From CAZNKU01 sp045545235 (GTDB lineage Bacteria > Bacillota > Clostridia > Monoglobales > Firm-18), in contig JAZQAN010000013.1 in NCBI GenBank assembly GCA_045545235.1, positions 1 to 64,000 of the forward strand: a stretch of DNA of 64,000 nucleotides, in the 5' to 3' direction. The notes below the pieces were generated by a model. The model was not told the DNA's origin. It did no database searches and saw only the letters and a program-made list of their open reading frames with translations. Position 1 is the stretch's first letter. Each line of letters starts with the position of its first letter. Position numbers and translations under genes: made by a program. Shown in pieces: positions 8,469 through 16,929 of this stretch.

Positions 8469-9461
8469 ATGAATAAAATCTTTTTCGTTGTGCCTGTTTA
8501 TAAAGTTGAAAAATATTTAAGCAGGTGCACAGATTCAATTCTTGCACAGACCTATGAAAATACAAAAATTATTTTAGTTGATGACGGTTCTCCTGATAAC
8601 TGTCCGAAACTTTGCGACGAATATGCGGATAAATATTCGAATATCAAAGTTATCCATAAGGAAAACGGAGGTCTTTCTGATGCCAGAAATGCAGGGATAA
8701 TGTACGTCCGTGAGGTCGCTGATGATGAAGATTATATAACCTTCGTTGATTCAGATGACTATATCCATTCTGACTATGCCCTAAGAATGATTTCCCTTTG
8801 TGAAGAAAACGGTTGTAATCTTTCTCAGTGCAGTTACGAAAAAGGCTCAAGCGATATTTTTGAGAAAACCAACGTAGCTGCTAATGTTGAATGTAATACG
8901 GCAGAGGAAGCTTTGCTTGGTTACAGAATCAAGTCACAGGTATGTGCCAAGGTGTTTAAGGTAAAAGTTTTTAAAGATATTCTTTTCCCTGTGGGCGTAA
9001 TAAACGAAGACGAATTTACAACCTATCGCGCTGTCTTTAACGCCGAAAATATGGTTTTTACAGACGAAAATTTATATTATTATTTTCAGCATGGCACAGG
9101 AATAATGGCTGATGTTGCGAAAAAACTTAAGAACAATCCGAGAAGATATGATTTTCTTAAGGCATATGATGAAAGAATTAAATTTTTTGAAGAAAAAAAA
9201 CTGCCGCTTCAGGTTATGAAAACAAAAGAAAAAATCTGTACGGATATAATTTTAAGGTATTGCGAACAGATGTGGCTGAAAAAAGAGGATAGAGATACCG
9301 ATTGCGTAAACGGTACATATATGAAACTGTATAGGCGTAACTTCAAAGAAATGATAAAAAGAAAAGGAATGCCATTAAAACGCAGATTAATGTTTATTGC
9401 CTTTTATGTTATGCCACGAAGTGGTGTAATAGCAGGAAAAATTTTAGGATTGCGAAAATAG
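8469..9461 (+). CDS. Family 2 glycosyltransferase
   Basis: A 330-residue GT2 enzyme with the N-terminal nucleotide-sugar domain: VPVYKVEKYLSRC, VDDGSPDNC, NGGLSDARNAG and the DxD motif within FVDSDDYIH. The C-terminal third, containing MWLKKED and a basic hydrophobic tail, resembles EPS glycosyltransferases of the EpsJ/WaaB type. It is two bases downstream of the phosphoesterase gene and 14 bases before the next one, so co-transcribed. It should add one sugar to the lipid-linked repeat; specificity cannot be deduced. Confidence 0.9.
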   Translation: MNKIFFVVPVYKVEKYLSRCTDSILAQTYENTKIILVDDGSPDNCPKLCDEYADKYSNIKVIHKENGGLSDARNAGIMYVREVADDEDYITFVDSDDYIHSDYALRMISLCEENGCNLSQCSYEKGSSDIFEKTNVAANVECNTAEEALLGYRIKSQVCAKVFKVKVFKDILFPVGVINEDEFTTYRAVFNAENMVFTDENLYYYFQHGTGIMADVAKKLKNNPRRYDFLKAYDERIKFFEEKKLPLQVMKTKEKICTDIILRYCEQMWLKKEDRDTDCVNGTYMKLYRRNFKEMIKRKGMPLKRRLMFIAFYVMPRSGVIAGKILGLRK

Positions 9462-9475
9462 AGGAGTGAAAAGTT

Positions 9476-11440
9476 TTGATTATAAATGCAGATGATTTTG
9501 GTTACAGCAAAGAAGTGAATACGGCGATTGCTGACTGTTTTAAGAATAAGACCATTAATCGTACAACTATAATGGTCAATATGCCATGTGCACAGGAAGC
9601 AGTGTGCCTTTCTAAAGAAAATGATTTCTTTGACTGTGTTGGTCTGCATATTAATCTGACCGAAGGAAAAGCACTTTCAAAAGAATGTGCTTCTTCAGAA
9701 CTTTGCGACGAGAATGGCTTTTTCAAGGGGACTTTTCACATCCCATTTAAATCAAGACTATATCTTAACAAAAATATCAGATACGCAATTTTCTGCGAGG
9801 TTGAAGCCCAGATAAAAAGATATCTGGAAATGGGTTTTACTCTTATGCATGCAGATTCGCATAACTATACTCATGCGTATTTTTCAGTCTATACTCAGGT
9901 GCGAAAGCTCCTTAAAAAATACGGGTTTAGGTCTGTCAGAATAAGCAGAAATATTTCCCCTGAAAAGTTTTCACTTCCATTCAGAATATATAAAGATTTA
10001 TTTAACGGCATAATTAAAAGGCTGAAAATAAAGGGCAAAAAAATAGGAACAACAAAGTATTTTTGTTCAATTCAGGATTTTATCGCATCAATGGATAAAA
10101 GAAAAATCAAAAATGATATTGAACTCATGACACATCCTACATACATTGGTGATGTTTTAACTGATAATACATTACCGGAGCCTCATCCCTTTGTAACAAA
10201 GGAATGGCTAAAGGACAACGAACTCCATTTAGAAGATGTTTCGGGCAGAAAGATAAAACTTCTGGTTTGCTTTATTCATGCCCATATCGGGGGCGCGATG
10301 ACTTCATTGGTTAACTTCTTAAATGCCCTTGATACGGACAAATATGATGTGGATGTTATGTTCTATGAAAATGAAGGAAGACACGGCATCAAAGATGAAA
10401 TAAATATCTTGCCACAAGGTAAAATTCACGAAAAGAGCTCCTTAAGTAATGTTCTGAAGAAAGTATTTTCCCCTGCATATATAATTGCAGCTATGCAGGA
10501 CATATACTATAAAAAAGTAAAAAAGAACAAAAGAAAAGCCGTTCAGATTATGTCAAAGCAAGGTTGCAAGTATTCAAGATGTCTTGATAAAGAATATGAC
10601 ATTGCGGTTGCTTATGAATTTAACTGGTGTATGAATTATGTCATAAACCGAGTAAAGGCTAAGAAAAAGGTTATATGGCACCACGTTGAATTTGAAAAAT
10701 CGGGAATGGATTATAAGATTGATAAAAAGGCAATGGATAAAGCTGATGCGCTTGTCTTTGTAAGCGAGGACTGTAGGAAAAGCTATTGCGAAAAACATCC
10801 CGAGCATAAAGATAAGGCTCATTTTATCCCCAATTTGCTCTCATCGGAATATGTAAGAGCAAAGGGAGAGGAAGATGTGGAAATTCCTTTTGAGGATAAC
10901 GGAAATTTACTCAAATTCATAACGGTTGCCCGAATAAGCTTTGAACATAAAGGCCTTGACCGTGCAGTCAGAGCTTTTGCAAGGCTAAAAGAAGAAGGTC
11001 TTTTAAATAATGTTAAATGGTTGATTATCGGCGACGGTAGAGATATGGAAAAATTTCGTGGAATGATAGAGGAATACTCACTGACTGATATAATCTATCC
11101 CATTGGTGTAAGGCAAAATCCTATTCCTTACCTTAAAAAAGCAGATTGTTTTCTGCTCCCTTCAAGACACGAAGGAAAACCGATGGTTATAACGGAAAGT
11201 TTTATAATGGGCCTTGTTCCGGTTGTTACAAATTATACGTCTGCCCGTGAACAAATAAAAGACGGTGTTGACGGTCTTGTTTTTGATAACAATGAGGAAG
11301 CACTCTATGAAGGACTTAAGAAAGTTATAGAGAATCCCCAAATAATAAATGAACTTTCAGAAAATGTTTCGATGACCGATTACGGTAACGAAAAAGAAAT
11401 AGCCGAGTTTGATAAACTTGCGGAAAAATTGATGCAGTAG
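9476..11440 (+). CDS. YdjC/ChbG-type carbohydrate deacetylase fused to a GT4 glycosyltransferase
   Basis: A 654-residue two-domain enzyme. Residues ~1-245 are a YdjC (ChbG/HpnK) deacetylase module: the opening INADDFGYS supplies the metal-binding aspartates, with GLHINLTEG, HADSHNYTH and MTHPTY supplying histidines. From ~260 (IKLLVCFIHAHIGGAMTS) a GT-B fold glycosyltransferase of family 4 begins, with the donor-site region FLLPSRHEGKPMVITES near the C-terminus. The two activities could deacetylate an N-acetylated sugar and then extend it. The start is a TTG at 9476 with GAGGAG ten bases upstream; it begins exactly where YdjC proteins normally begin. No stop or frame change lies at the junction, so this is a true fusion in this sequence. 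Confidence 0.85.
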   Translation: MIINADDFGYSKEVNTAIADCFKNKTINRTTIMVNMPCAQEAVCLSKENDFFDCVGLHINLTEGKALSKECASSELCDENGFFKGTFHIPFKSRLYLNKNIRYAIFCEVEAQIKRYLEMGFTLMHADSHNYTHAYFSVYTQVRKLLKKYGFRSVRISRNISPEKFSLPFRIYKDLFNGIIKRLKIKGKKIGTTKYFCSIQDFIASMDKRKIKNDIELMTHPTYIGDVLTDNTLPEPHPFVTKEWLKDNELHLEDVSGRKIKLLVCFIHAHIGGAMTSLVNFLNALDTDKYDVDVMFYENEGRHGIKDEINILPQGKIHEKSSLSNVLKKVFSPAYIIAAMQDIYYKKVKKNKRKAVQIMSKQGCKYSRCLDKEYDIAVAYEFNWCMNYVINRVKAKKKVIWHHVEFEKSGMDYKIDKKAMDKADALVFVSEDCRKSYCEKHPEHKDKAHFIPNLLSSEYVRAKGEEDVEIPFEDNGNLLKFITVARISFEHKGLDRAVRAFARLKEEGLLNNVKWLIIGDGRDMEKFRGMIEEYSLTDIIYPIGVRQNPIPYLKKADCFLLPSRHEGKPMVITESFIMGLVPVVTNYTSAREQIKDGVDGLVFDNNEEALYEGLKKVIENPQIINELSENVSMTDYGNEKEIAEFDKLAEKLMQ

Positions 11441-11452
11441 GAGGTGCAACGA

Positions 11453-12793
11453 ATGAAGGCGTTTGGTATATTGGAAAATCCGCTTATAACAGAAGACAGA
11501 AAAAAAGTTTTAAAGCGAAACTTTTTTGATGTTGTCTATCTCATAGGTTTTTTATGCTCCATTATACCGGGACCATTCCCTGCTCTTTCAAGCGTTGCAT
11601 CATTGATGCTTCTTGCCTGCATTGCTATAAGCTTTTTTGACGAGAATTTCTATCTCTATATGGCAATGTTTATATATTTAAGATATAGACTTTTGCTTGG
11701 CGATACCCCTGTTTATCGATTATATTCTTATCTTGTTGTGCTTAAGTTTATCTGGGAGATTAATAATATCAAATTCAGAATAGCATACCTGCCTGCCTTG
11801 TTTGTTTTCCTTCTTCATAGTCTCTTTGCAACAGGCAGATTTGAAAGCATAAGAATAGGTTTTAACGTAATTGTTGACTGTGCCCTGATTTATATTATTT
11901 TGCTGAAGCTGTTACACGATAACAGGCTTATGCGAAAGTTTATATTCGCCTTTATGCTTGGAGGACTATCCTCAGGAATATTCGGCTGGACCAATGACGA
12001 ATTTACCAAGGCGATTAATGTAAGTGGCGCAGGTGCACAAACCGTAAGCCGAAACTTTGGGGCATTAAGTGACGCTAACTTTGCAGGGCTTTTCTACAGC
12101 CTTTGTATTGTAGCAACAGTTATTGTAAAAGGGCTTGCATGGTGGGTAAAAGGGATTTTTCTGTGTCTGTTTGCTGTAATGCTTCTGCAGACAGCATCTC
12201 TTTCGGCACTCCTTATGCTGTTTACACTTATGGTGTTTTATATAATACTCAAGTTTCGCGGTAAGTCAGTTGTAATTCTTTCTGTAGGACTCTTTGCTGC
12301 GGTTATCGGTATAATCATAATCCTGTCGGTGCCTCAGCTTCGGGAAATTGAAGCCATTGCAGGTCTTATTATCCGTGTCGAGGAAAAACTCTCTTACATA
12401 CCGAGAGGAAGATGGGACCTTCTTACGACCGACAGATGGGATATATGGCAACAGGCACTGGCCGCCTTTTCTCAAAAGGACTGGTGGGGTAAAATTGTTG
12501 GCGGAAGTGTTGTAACGGTTATGGTTATTGACTACAGCATAATGTCCATTGCTTGCCATAATTCATATCTACAAAGCATACTTAACTTTGGTCTTCTGGG
12601 AACAGCAATAATTTATATACCGCTTTTTGTTGTGTTTGTTTACAGAGTACTTCTTCACTTTTCAAAGGAAAAAGATTATGATGGGGAAGATGTAAAAATA
12701 CTCCAGCTTGTATTTTCGTTTGCTTTTATTGTGTTTGGTTTTACAGTTGATTTTTTCATAGACTGGCCGTTTATGATGTTATATTTTATTTAG
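11453..12793 (+). CDS. Multi-spanning polymerase, Wzy/O-antigen ligase-like
   Basis: A 446-residue integral membrane protein with about ten hydrophobic segments, in the position of the polysaccharide polymerase. One long non-membrane loop (around RVEEKLSYIPRGRWDLLTTDRWDIWQ to CHNSYLQSILNFGLLG) contains the arginine-rich and H-N-x-Y-L features seen in the Wzy_C/O-antigen ligase family (PF04932). It would link repeat units on the outer membrane face using substrate flipped by Wzx. ATG 11453 with AGGAGG eight bases upstream is chosen over the GTG at 11444. The protein ends directly after the last membrane segment (MMLYFI), a little abruptly for the family. Confidence 0.8.
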   Translation: MKAFGILENPLITEDRKKVLKRNFFDVVYLIGFLCSIIPGPFPALSSVASLMLLACIAISFFDENFYLYMAMFIYLRYRLLLGDTPVYRLYSYLVVLKFIWEINNIKFRIAYLPALFVFLLHSLFATGRFESIRIGFNVIVDCALIYIILLKLLHDNRLMRKFIFAFMLGGLSSGIFGWTNDEFTKAINVSGAGAQTVSRNFGALSDANFAGLFYSLCIVATVIVKGLAWWVKGIFLCLFAVMLLQTASLSALLMLFTLMVFYIILKFRGKSVVILSVGLFAAVIGIIIILSVPQLREIEAIAGLIIRVEEKLSYIPRGRWDLLTTDRWDIWQQALAAFSQKDWWGKIVGGSVVTVMVIDYSIMSIACHNSYLQSILNFGLLGTAIIYIPLFVVFVYRVLLHFSKEKDYDGEDVKILQLVFSFAFIVFGFTVDFFIDWPFMMLYFI

Positions 12794-12807
12794 CAGAGGT
12801 GTAAAAA

Positions 12808-13752
12808 ATGTTTTCAGTAATTATTCCTGTATATAATGGGGCAAAATTTATTGACAATGCAATAAAAAGTGTATTTTCCCAGACCTATTCCGACTGGGAG
12901 CTTATTGTGGTGAACGACGGTTCAAAAGATAATACTGAAGACGTATTAAAAAAATATGCAGATAATGAAAAAATTTGCATAATAAATCAGGAAAACGGTG
13001 GGGTTTCTGTGGCAAGAAACACAGGATATGAAGCATCAAAGGGCGAATATATTGCCTTTTTGGATGCGGACGACGTGTGGCACAATAACCACCTTGAAGT
13101 AATGGCGGAATTAATCGAAAAATATCCAACAGCAGGTCTTTACGGAACCTTTACAAGAACAGAACTTGTAAACGGCGAGGTGCTTGAAAAATCTGAGTAT
13201 TTTGGAGATAAAGAGGGCGCGGTTTTCCTTGAAGACTTTTTTGAAGAGTATCATAGGGATAAAGGTGCGAAGATGTTTACGGTTATAACCACTTGTGTTT
13301 CCAGGGAGGCTTTTGTTAAATCGAAGGGATTTCCAAAAGGATGCAAGATAGGAGAGGATTTGGAACTTTCTCTGGTTATTGCCGCGTATTATCCTGTTGT
13401 TTTGTCGCCAGTTGGAACTGCAACATACATAAAAGAAAATTCCGAAGCGACCAAAACACAGTCCTTTGACCCAAACTGGGGATTTTTCGAAAGAGTCAAT
13501 ACATTATATGCAGATGAAACAATTCCAAAGTCGAAAAGAGAAAATATAAGAAAAGTTATGGAGTGGTTTTCAATGCGCCGCTTCAGACACTATATGATTG
13601 ACGGAGAGAGAAAAAAAGCCTGTCAGGTTTACAAAACTATAGATAAAAAAGAAATAAGCAAGAAGGATTTAATGATAAACGCATTGCTTATGATACTTCC
13701 GACAGCAGTTATCAGAAAGGTATTTTATTCAAGATGGAGGGGAAAAGCATGA
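12808..13752 (+). CDS. Family 2 glycosyltransferase
   Basis: A 314-residue GT2 protein: IPVYNGAKFIDNAIKSVFSQ, VNDGSKDNT, NGGVSVARNTG and FLDADDVW give a complete nucleotide-sugar and metal site. A later G-ED motif (CKIGEDLELS) fits the acceptor/catalytic-base region. The C-terminus is basic with a short hydrophobic stretch. It starts 14 bases after the polymerase gene, with GAGGTG before ATG, and overlaps the HD-domain gene by 4 bases. One of the assembly transferases of the repeat unit; sugar unknown. Confidence 0.9.
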   Translation: MFSVIIPVYNGAKFIDNAIKSVFSQTYSDWELIVVNDGSKDNTEDVLKKYADNEKICIINQENGGVSVARNTGYEASKGEYIAFLDADDVWHNNHLEVMAELIEKYPTAGLYGTFTRTELVNGEVLEKSEYFGDKEGAVFLEDFFEEYHRDKGAKMFTVITTCVSREAFVKSKGFPKGCKIGEDLELSLVIAAYYPVVLSPVGTATYIKENSEATKTQSFDPNWGFFERVNTLYADETIPKSKRENIRKVMEWFSMRRFRHYMIDGERKKACQVYKTIDKKEISKKDLMINALLMILPTAVIRKVFYSRWRGKA

Positions 13753-14321
13753 TTATAATGCCTGAAAGACTACAGGAACTTATGGACGAACTTAAAGAGT
13801 CAAGCCCTGAAACTTATTATCATAGTATACATGTAAAAACCTATGTTTATAAAATGATAAAAAATACAAACCAGGAAGGACTTACCGATTATAGTCCCGA
13901 TGACATTGAAGCTATTTGTAAAGGTGCTCTGCTTCACGATATAGGAAAACTATATGTAAGAAACTATGTTTTGACCAAAAATACGCGCCTTACTGAATTA
14001 GAGAGGGAAGCCTTAACAGATCACCCCAGACTGGGGTTTGAGGCGGTTGAATCCTATCTTACAAATTTTGAATATGACTTTGTAGGGAATATCTGTAAGT
14101 ATCACCACGAAAGATGTGACGGATCAGGCTATGAGAAAAAAACAGATTTACCGATGTATGTATACATTGTAGCAATATGCGACGTATATGATGCCCTGAC
14201 ATCAAACCGAGTATATCGTGATGCATTAGAAAGGGAAGAAGCTCTTGGAATGATAGAAAGAGGCGATTGTGGAGTCTTTAGTAAAGAGCTTATAGAACAT
14301 CTTAAACGTATAGCGGATTAA
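13749..14321 (+). CDS. HD-GYP-like phosphohydrolase (possible cyclic di-GMP phosphodiesterase)
   Basis: A 190-residue stand-alone HD domain. It has LLHDIGK, a following histidine in DHPRLGFEAVE, the HHERCDGSGY block and a DVYDALTSNRVYR segment, which is the order of HD-GYP cyclic di-GMP phosphodiesterases. The third residue of the GYP signature is Glu rather than Pro (GSGYEKKTDLP), so activity is uncertain. There is no receiver or sensor domain. The start is ATG 13749, seven bases after GGAGGGG; it overlaps the preceding glycosyltransferase stop. Its place in an operon that also carries an EAL-fused Wzz protein suggests local control of polymer synthesis (inference). Confidence 0.8.
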   Translation: MIIMPERLQELMDELKESSPETYYHSIHVKTYVYKMIKNTNQEGLTDYSPDDIEAICKGALLHDIGKLYVRNYVLTKNTRLTELEREALTDHPRLGFEAVESYLTNFEYDFVGNICKYHHERCDGSGYEKKTDLPMYVYIVAICDVYDALTSNRVYRDALEREEALGMIERGDCGVFSKELIEHLKRIAD

Positions 14322-14334
14322 CAAGGAGTAAGAA

Positions 14335-15852
14335 ATGAGGTTTTTTAATTCTTTAAGAAATAGCGCTCTTTCATTTATTGGGCAGATTATAACAATTTTA
14401 ATGGGTTTTATTGTAAGATGGTTGTTTATTCATAAGCTGGGTCAGGACTATCTGGGTGTAAATTCAGTAATGGAAAGTATGCTTATGATTTTGTCTATGA
14501 CTGAACTGGGAATAGGCACATCTGTTGCCTTTGCTCTTTATAAGCCAATCGATGAGGGAGATGAGAAAAGAATCGGTTCTCTTATGGCATTTTACAGAAA
14601 AACCTATCACATTATCGGTATAGGAACGGCTGTAGTAGGACCTCTTTTGTTGCCCTTTATGCACTTTTTCACAAAAGAGGCTATTGACATATCAGGACTT
14701 AATCTTATTTACATACTGTTTCTTTTAAACACGGTTTTAAGCTATTTCTTTGCATATAAAAGAACACTTTTAAATGCCTATCAGCAAAGCTATGTAAACA
14801 GTGTTACAGAGGATTTATTTGCCGTTTTGAAATATATCCTTCAGGCAGTTGTTCTTATAGTCTACAGAAGCTATATAGGATATATAATTATAAATATCGT
14901 CTGTGCTGTTGCAACAAATATTATTATATCAATTATTTGCGACAGGAAATATCCTTTTGTAAAGAAATATAAAAAAGAAAAACTGACAAAAGAAGACAGC
15001 GCAAGTATCAAAAAGAGTATGGTTTCTCTTATGTATCAGAAAATAGGCGCAAAGCTTGTAACAGGAACAGACAACCTTATGATTTCATATGCAAAGCTTT
15101 CTCTTATGGGCATATACAGTAACTATGCCATGGTTATAAGCATTGTTCAAAGGGTTGTTTATAATATGCTTCGTTCAGTTATGGGAAGCGTTGGCAATTT
15201 GATGATTGAAAAGGACAGCAATCATAAGTATAATGTCTTTGAAGAATTTGTTTTTGCAAACTTTTGTTTTTACTTTTTGATTGCCATAGGTTTTTCGGGG
15301 TGCCTCGAAAGGTTTATTGTGCTTTGGGCAGGAGAAAACTGGCTTTTGTCTCCGCTTGTTACTTTTGCAGTAATATTAAACTTTTTCCTGATGGGAATGC
15401 GTCAGCCTAATATTGTGGTGATTGAGGCGGCAGGTCTTTTCAATAAAATGCGTCTTAAAGCCGTAGGAGAAGTTGTTGTTAACCTTGTTGTATCGTTCCT
15501 TTTCTTAATTGTTTTTAAAATGGGCATATACGGGGTGCTGTTCGGTACAACGGTTTCTATGGTAAGCGTTTGTATATGGTGGGAGCTTATGGCTGTTCAT
15601 AAATATTCTCTTGAAAAATCCGCAAAACGCTCTTCGGTTAAGTTTATATGTTATTTTATTGTGGCACTTTTAGGTTGCCTTATGGTATATGATATAACAA
15701 AACGTATACCGGTTGACGGAATTGGAGGACTACTTATTTCCGGTGTTGTTTCTATGGCAGTGTATGGCTGTATAATCCTTATTGTATATGGAAGAACTCG
15801 TGAATTTAGCGCATTGCTTGGGAGATTTATAAGAAAGGGGAAAATAAAATGA
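14335..15852 (+). CDS. Wzx-type polysaccharide flippase (MATE/MOP superfamily)
   Basis: A 505-residue polytopic membrane protein with about 12-14 segments, in the MOP exporter superfamily that flips undecaprenyl-diphosphate repeat units to the outer face. The N-terminus (LSFIGQIITILMGFIVRWLFIHKLGQDYLGVNSV) and the segment TGTDNLMISYAKLSLMGIYSNYAMV are typical of Gram-positive Wzx proteins. AAGGAG precedes ATG 14335, and its stop overlaps the LicD start (ATGA). With the initiator, polymerase and Wzz-like genes it completes a Wzx/Wzy pathway. Confidence 0.9.
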   Translation: MRFFNSLRNSALSFIGQIITILMGFIVRWLFIHKLGQDYLGVNSVMESMLMILSMTELGIGTSVAFALYKPIDEGDEKRIGSLMAFYRKTYHIIGIGTAVVGPLLLPFMHFFTKEAIDISGLNLIYILFLLNTVLSYFFAYKRTLLNAYQQSYVNSVTEDLFAVLKYILQAVVLIVYRSYIGYIIINIVCAVATNIIISIICDRKYPFVKKYKKEKLTKEDSASIKKSMVSLMYQKIGAKLVTGTDNLMISYAKLSLMGIYSNYAMVISIVQRVVYNMLRSVMGSVGNLMIEKDSNHKYNVFEEFVFANFCFYFLIAIGFSGCLERFIVLWAGENWLLSPLVTFAVILNFFLMGMRQPNIVVIEAAGLFNKMRLKAVGEVVVNLVVSFLFLIVFKMGIYGVLFGTTVSMVSVCIWWELMAVHKYSLEKSAKRSSVKFICYFIVALLGCLMVYDITKRIPVDGIGGLLISGVVSMAVYGCIILIVYGRTREFSALLGRFIRKGKIK

Positions 15853-16640
15853 GTGATTTGTTAAGAAAAGTTCAGCTTACTGAATATGAAATGCTTAAAG
15901 AAATTGATCGAATCGCAAAGAAACATAATATTAAATATTATTTGGGTTGCGGAACTCTTCTCGGAGCAGCTAAATATAAAAAGTTCATTCCATGGGATGA
16001 CGATATTGACTTGCTCATCGAATATAAGGAGCTGAAAAAGCTTATTAAGGTATTTAAGGAAGAAGCTGACCCTAAATATTTCATAACAAACTGTTTCATC
16101 GAAAAGCATTTTCCTGTGGCGTGGTCTAAAGTCCGAAATACAGAAACCCTTTCAAGGCCTGTCAAATATAAGGAACTTCCTATTAACTGGGGAATTTGCG
16201 TGGACTTGTTCCCGCTATATCCTGTGAGTAATTTTGCAATTATACGAAAAATTGAATATTTAATGTATAAAGTGGCAAACAAAATGATTGTTGCGGAATT
16301 TACCAGGTTTGAAGAAAATCACGGTGCAGTTGTAAGAATACTGGAAAAAATACCGATTTGGGCAAGACATCTTTGTTTCAAAATGGTACTTGGAATTTTA
16401 AGCCTTCACGGAGACAAGTCAAAATATGTGTTAAGTGCAGATCGTCATAATCTTATAACAAAAAAAGACCTTATAGTCGGGGAGCCTAAAGAGCTTGAAT
16501 TTGAAGGCGGAGTTTTTCCGGCGGTAAGCGATTATGATACATATCTTACAATGAAATATGGTGATTGGAGGGCGGACCTTCCTGAAGACCAGCAAAGAGG
16601 CCACGACCTGACATTAGGCGATATTGAATGGAAAATATAG
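15849..16640 (+). CDS. LicD-family phosphotransferase
   Basis: A 263-residue LicD-family protein, known to transfer phosphocholine or other phospho-substituents (from CDP-linked donors) to surface glycans. The nucleotidyltransferase-like signature is clear: YYLGCGTLLGAAK followed by PWDDDIDLLI at residues ~47-55, whose aspartates bind metal. The C-terminal half includes the family-typical Y-DTYL--KYG--- segment. It is the last gene of the operon, overlapping the flippase by 4 bases, and is followed by a terminator. The polymer is therefore likely decorated with a phospho-group, choline or another alcohol; which one is not visible here. Confidence 0.9.
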   Translation: MSDLLRKVQLTEYEMLKEIDRIAKKHNIKYYLGCGTLLGAAKYKKFIPWDDDIDLLIEYKELKKLIKVFKEEADPKYFITNCFIEKHFPVAWSKVRNTETLSRPVKYKELPINWGICVDLFPLYPVSNFAIIRKIEYLMYKVANKMIVAEFTRFEENHGAVVRILEKIPIWARHLCFKMVLGILSLHGDKSKYVLSADRHNLITKKDLIVGEPKELEFEGGVFPAVSDYDTYLTMKYGDWRADLPEDQQRGHDLTLGDIEWKI

Positions 16641-16644
16641 AATG

Positions 16645-16685
16645 CAAAGCTCATTTTTCATAACTGAAAAAAGAGCTTTGTTTAG
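16645..16685 (+). terminator. Terminator of the polysaccharide operon
   Basis: An 8-bp outer stem CAAAGCTC (16645-16652) / GAGCTTTG (16673-16680), extended by a T-run/A-run inner stem, followed by T-rich sequence. Confidence 0.8.
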
Positions 16686-16716
16686 TTAGTGTTTGTTTTT
16701 CAGGGTACATAATCTT

Positions 16717-16836
16717 TTAAGTAACTAAAAAAGGTTTGCCAAAACGGATACCTGAATAATAAGGCCATTTATTCTGCCCTGATTGTCCACTTCCGCAGTG
16801 AAAATAGGGTAATTTAGTATTAGATGGTATACGCAT
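16717..16836 (-). CDS. Short open frame, unknown 39-residue peptide or gene remnant
   Basis: Reading the minus strand between the polysaccharide operon and the rhamnosidase gene gives an ATG-started 39-codon frame containing LPYFHCGSGQSGQNKWPYY and ending GKPFLVT. A TATAAT-like box lies just before the ATG, but there is no clear ribosome site. The glycine-, aromatic- and Trp-containing composition looks more like coding sequence than random A+T-rich spacer. It may be a small gene or a remnant of a longer one. I do not recognise the family. Confidence 0.25.
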   Translation of the reverse strand: MRIPSNTKLPYFHCGSGQSGQNKWPYYSGIRFGKPFLVT

Positions 16837-16929
16837 AGAGATTATATGGTACTTTAAAGAAAATGTGGTGCGAAAAAAATTTTATCCACGACTTGACAAA
16901 ATCATAAAAACAATTAAAGGGGAATTACT

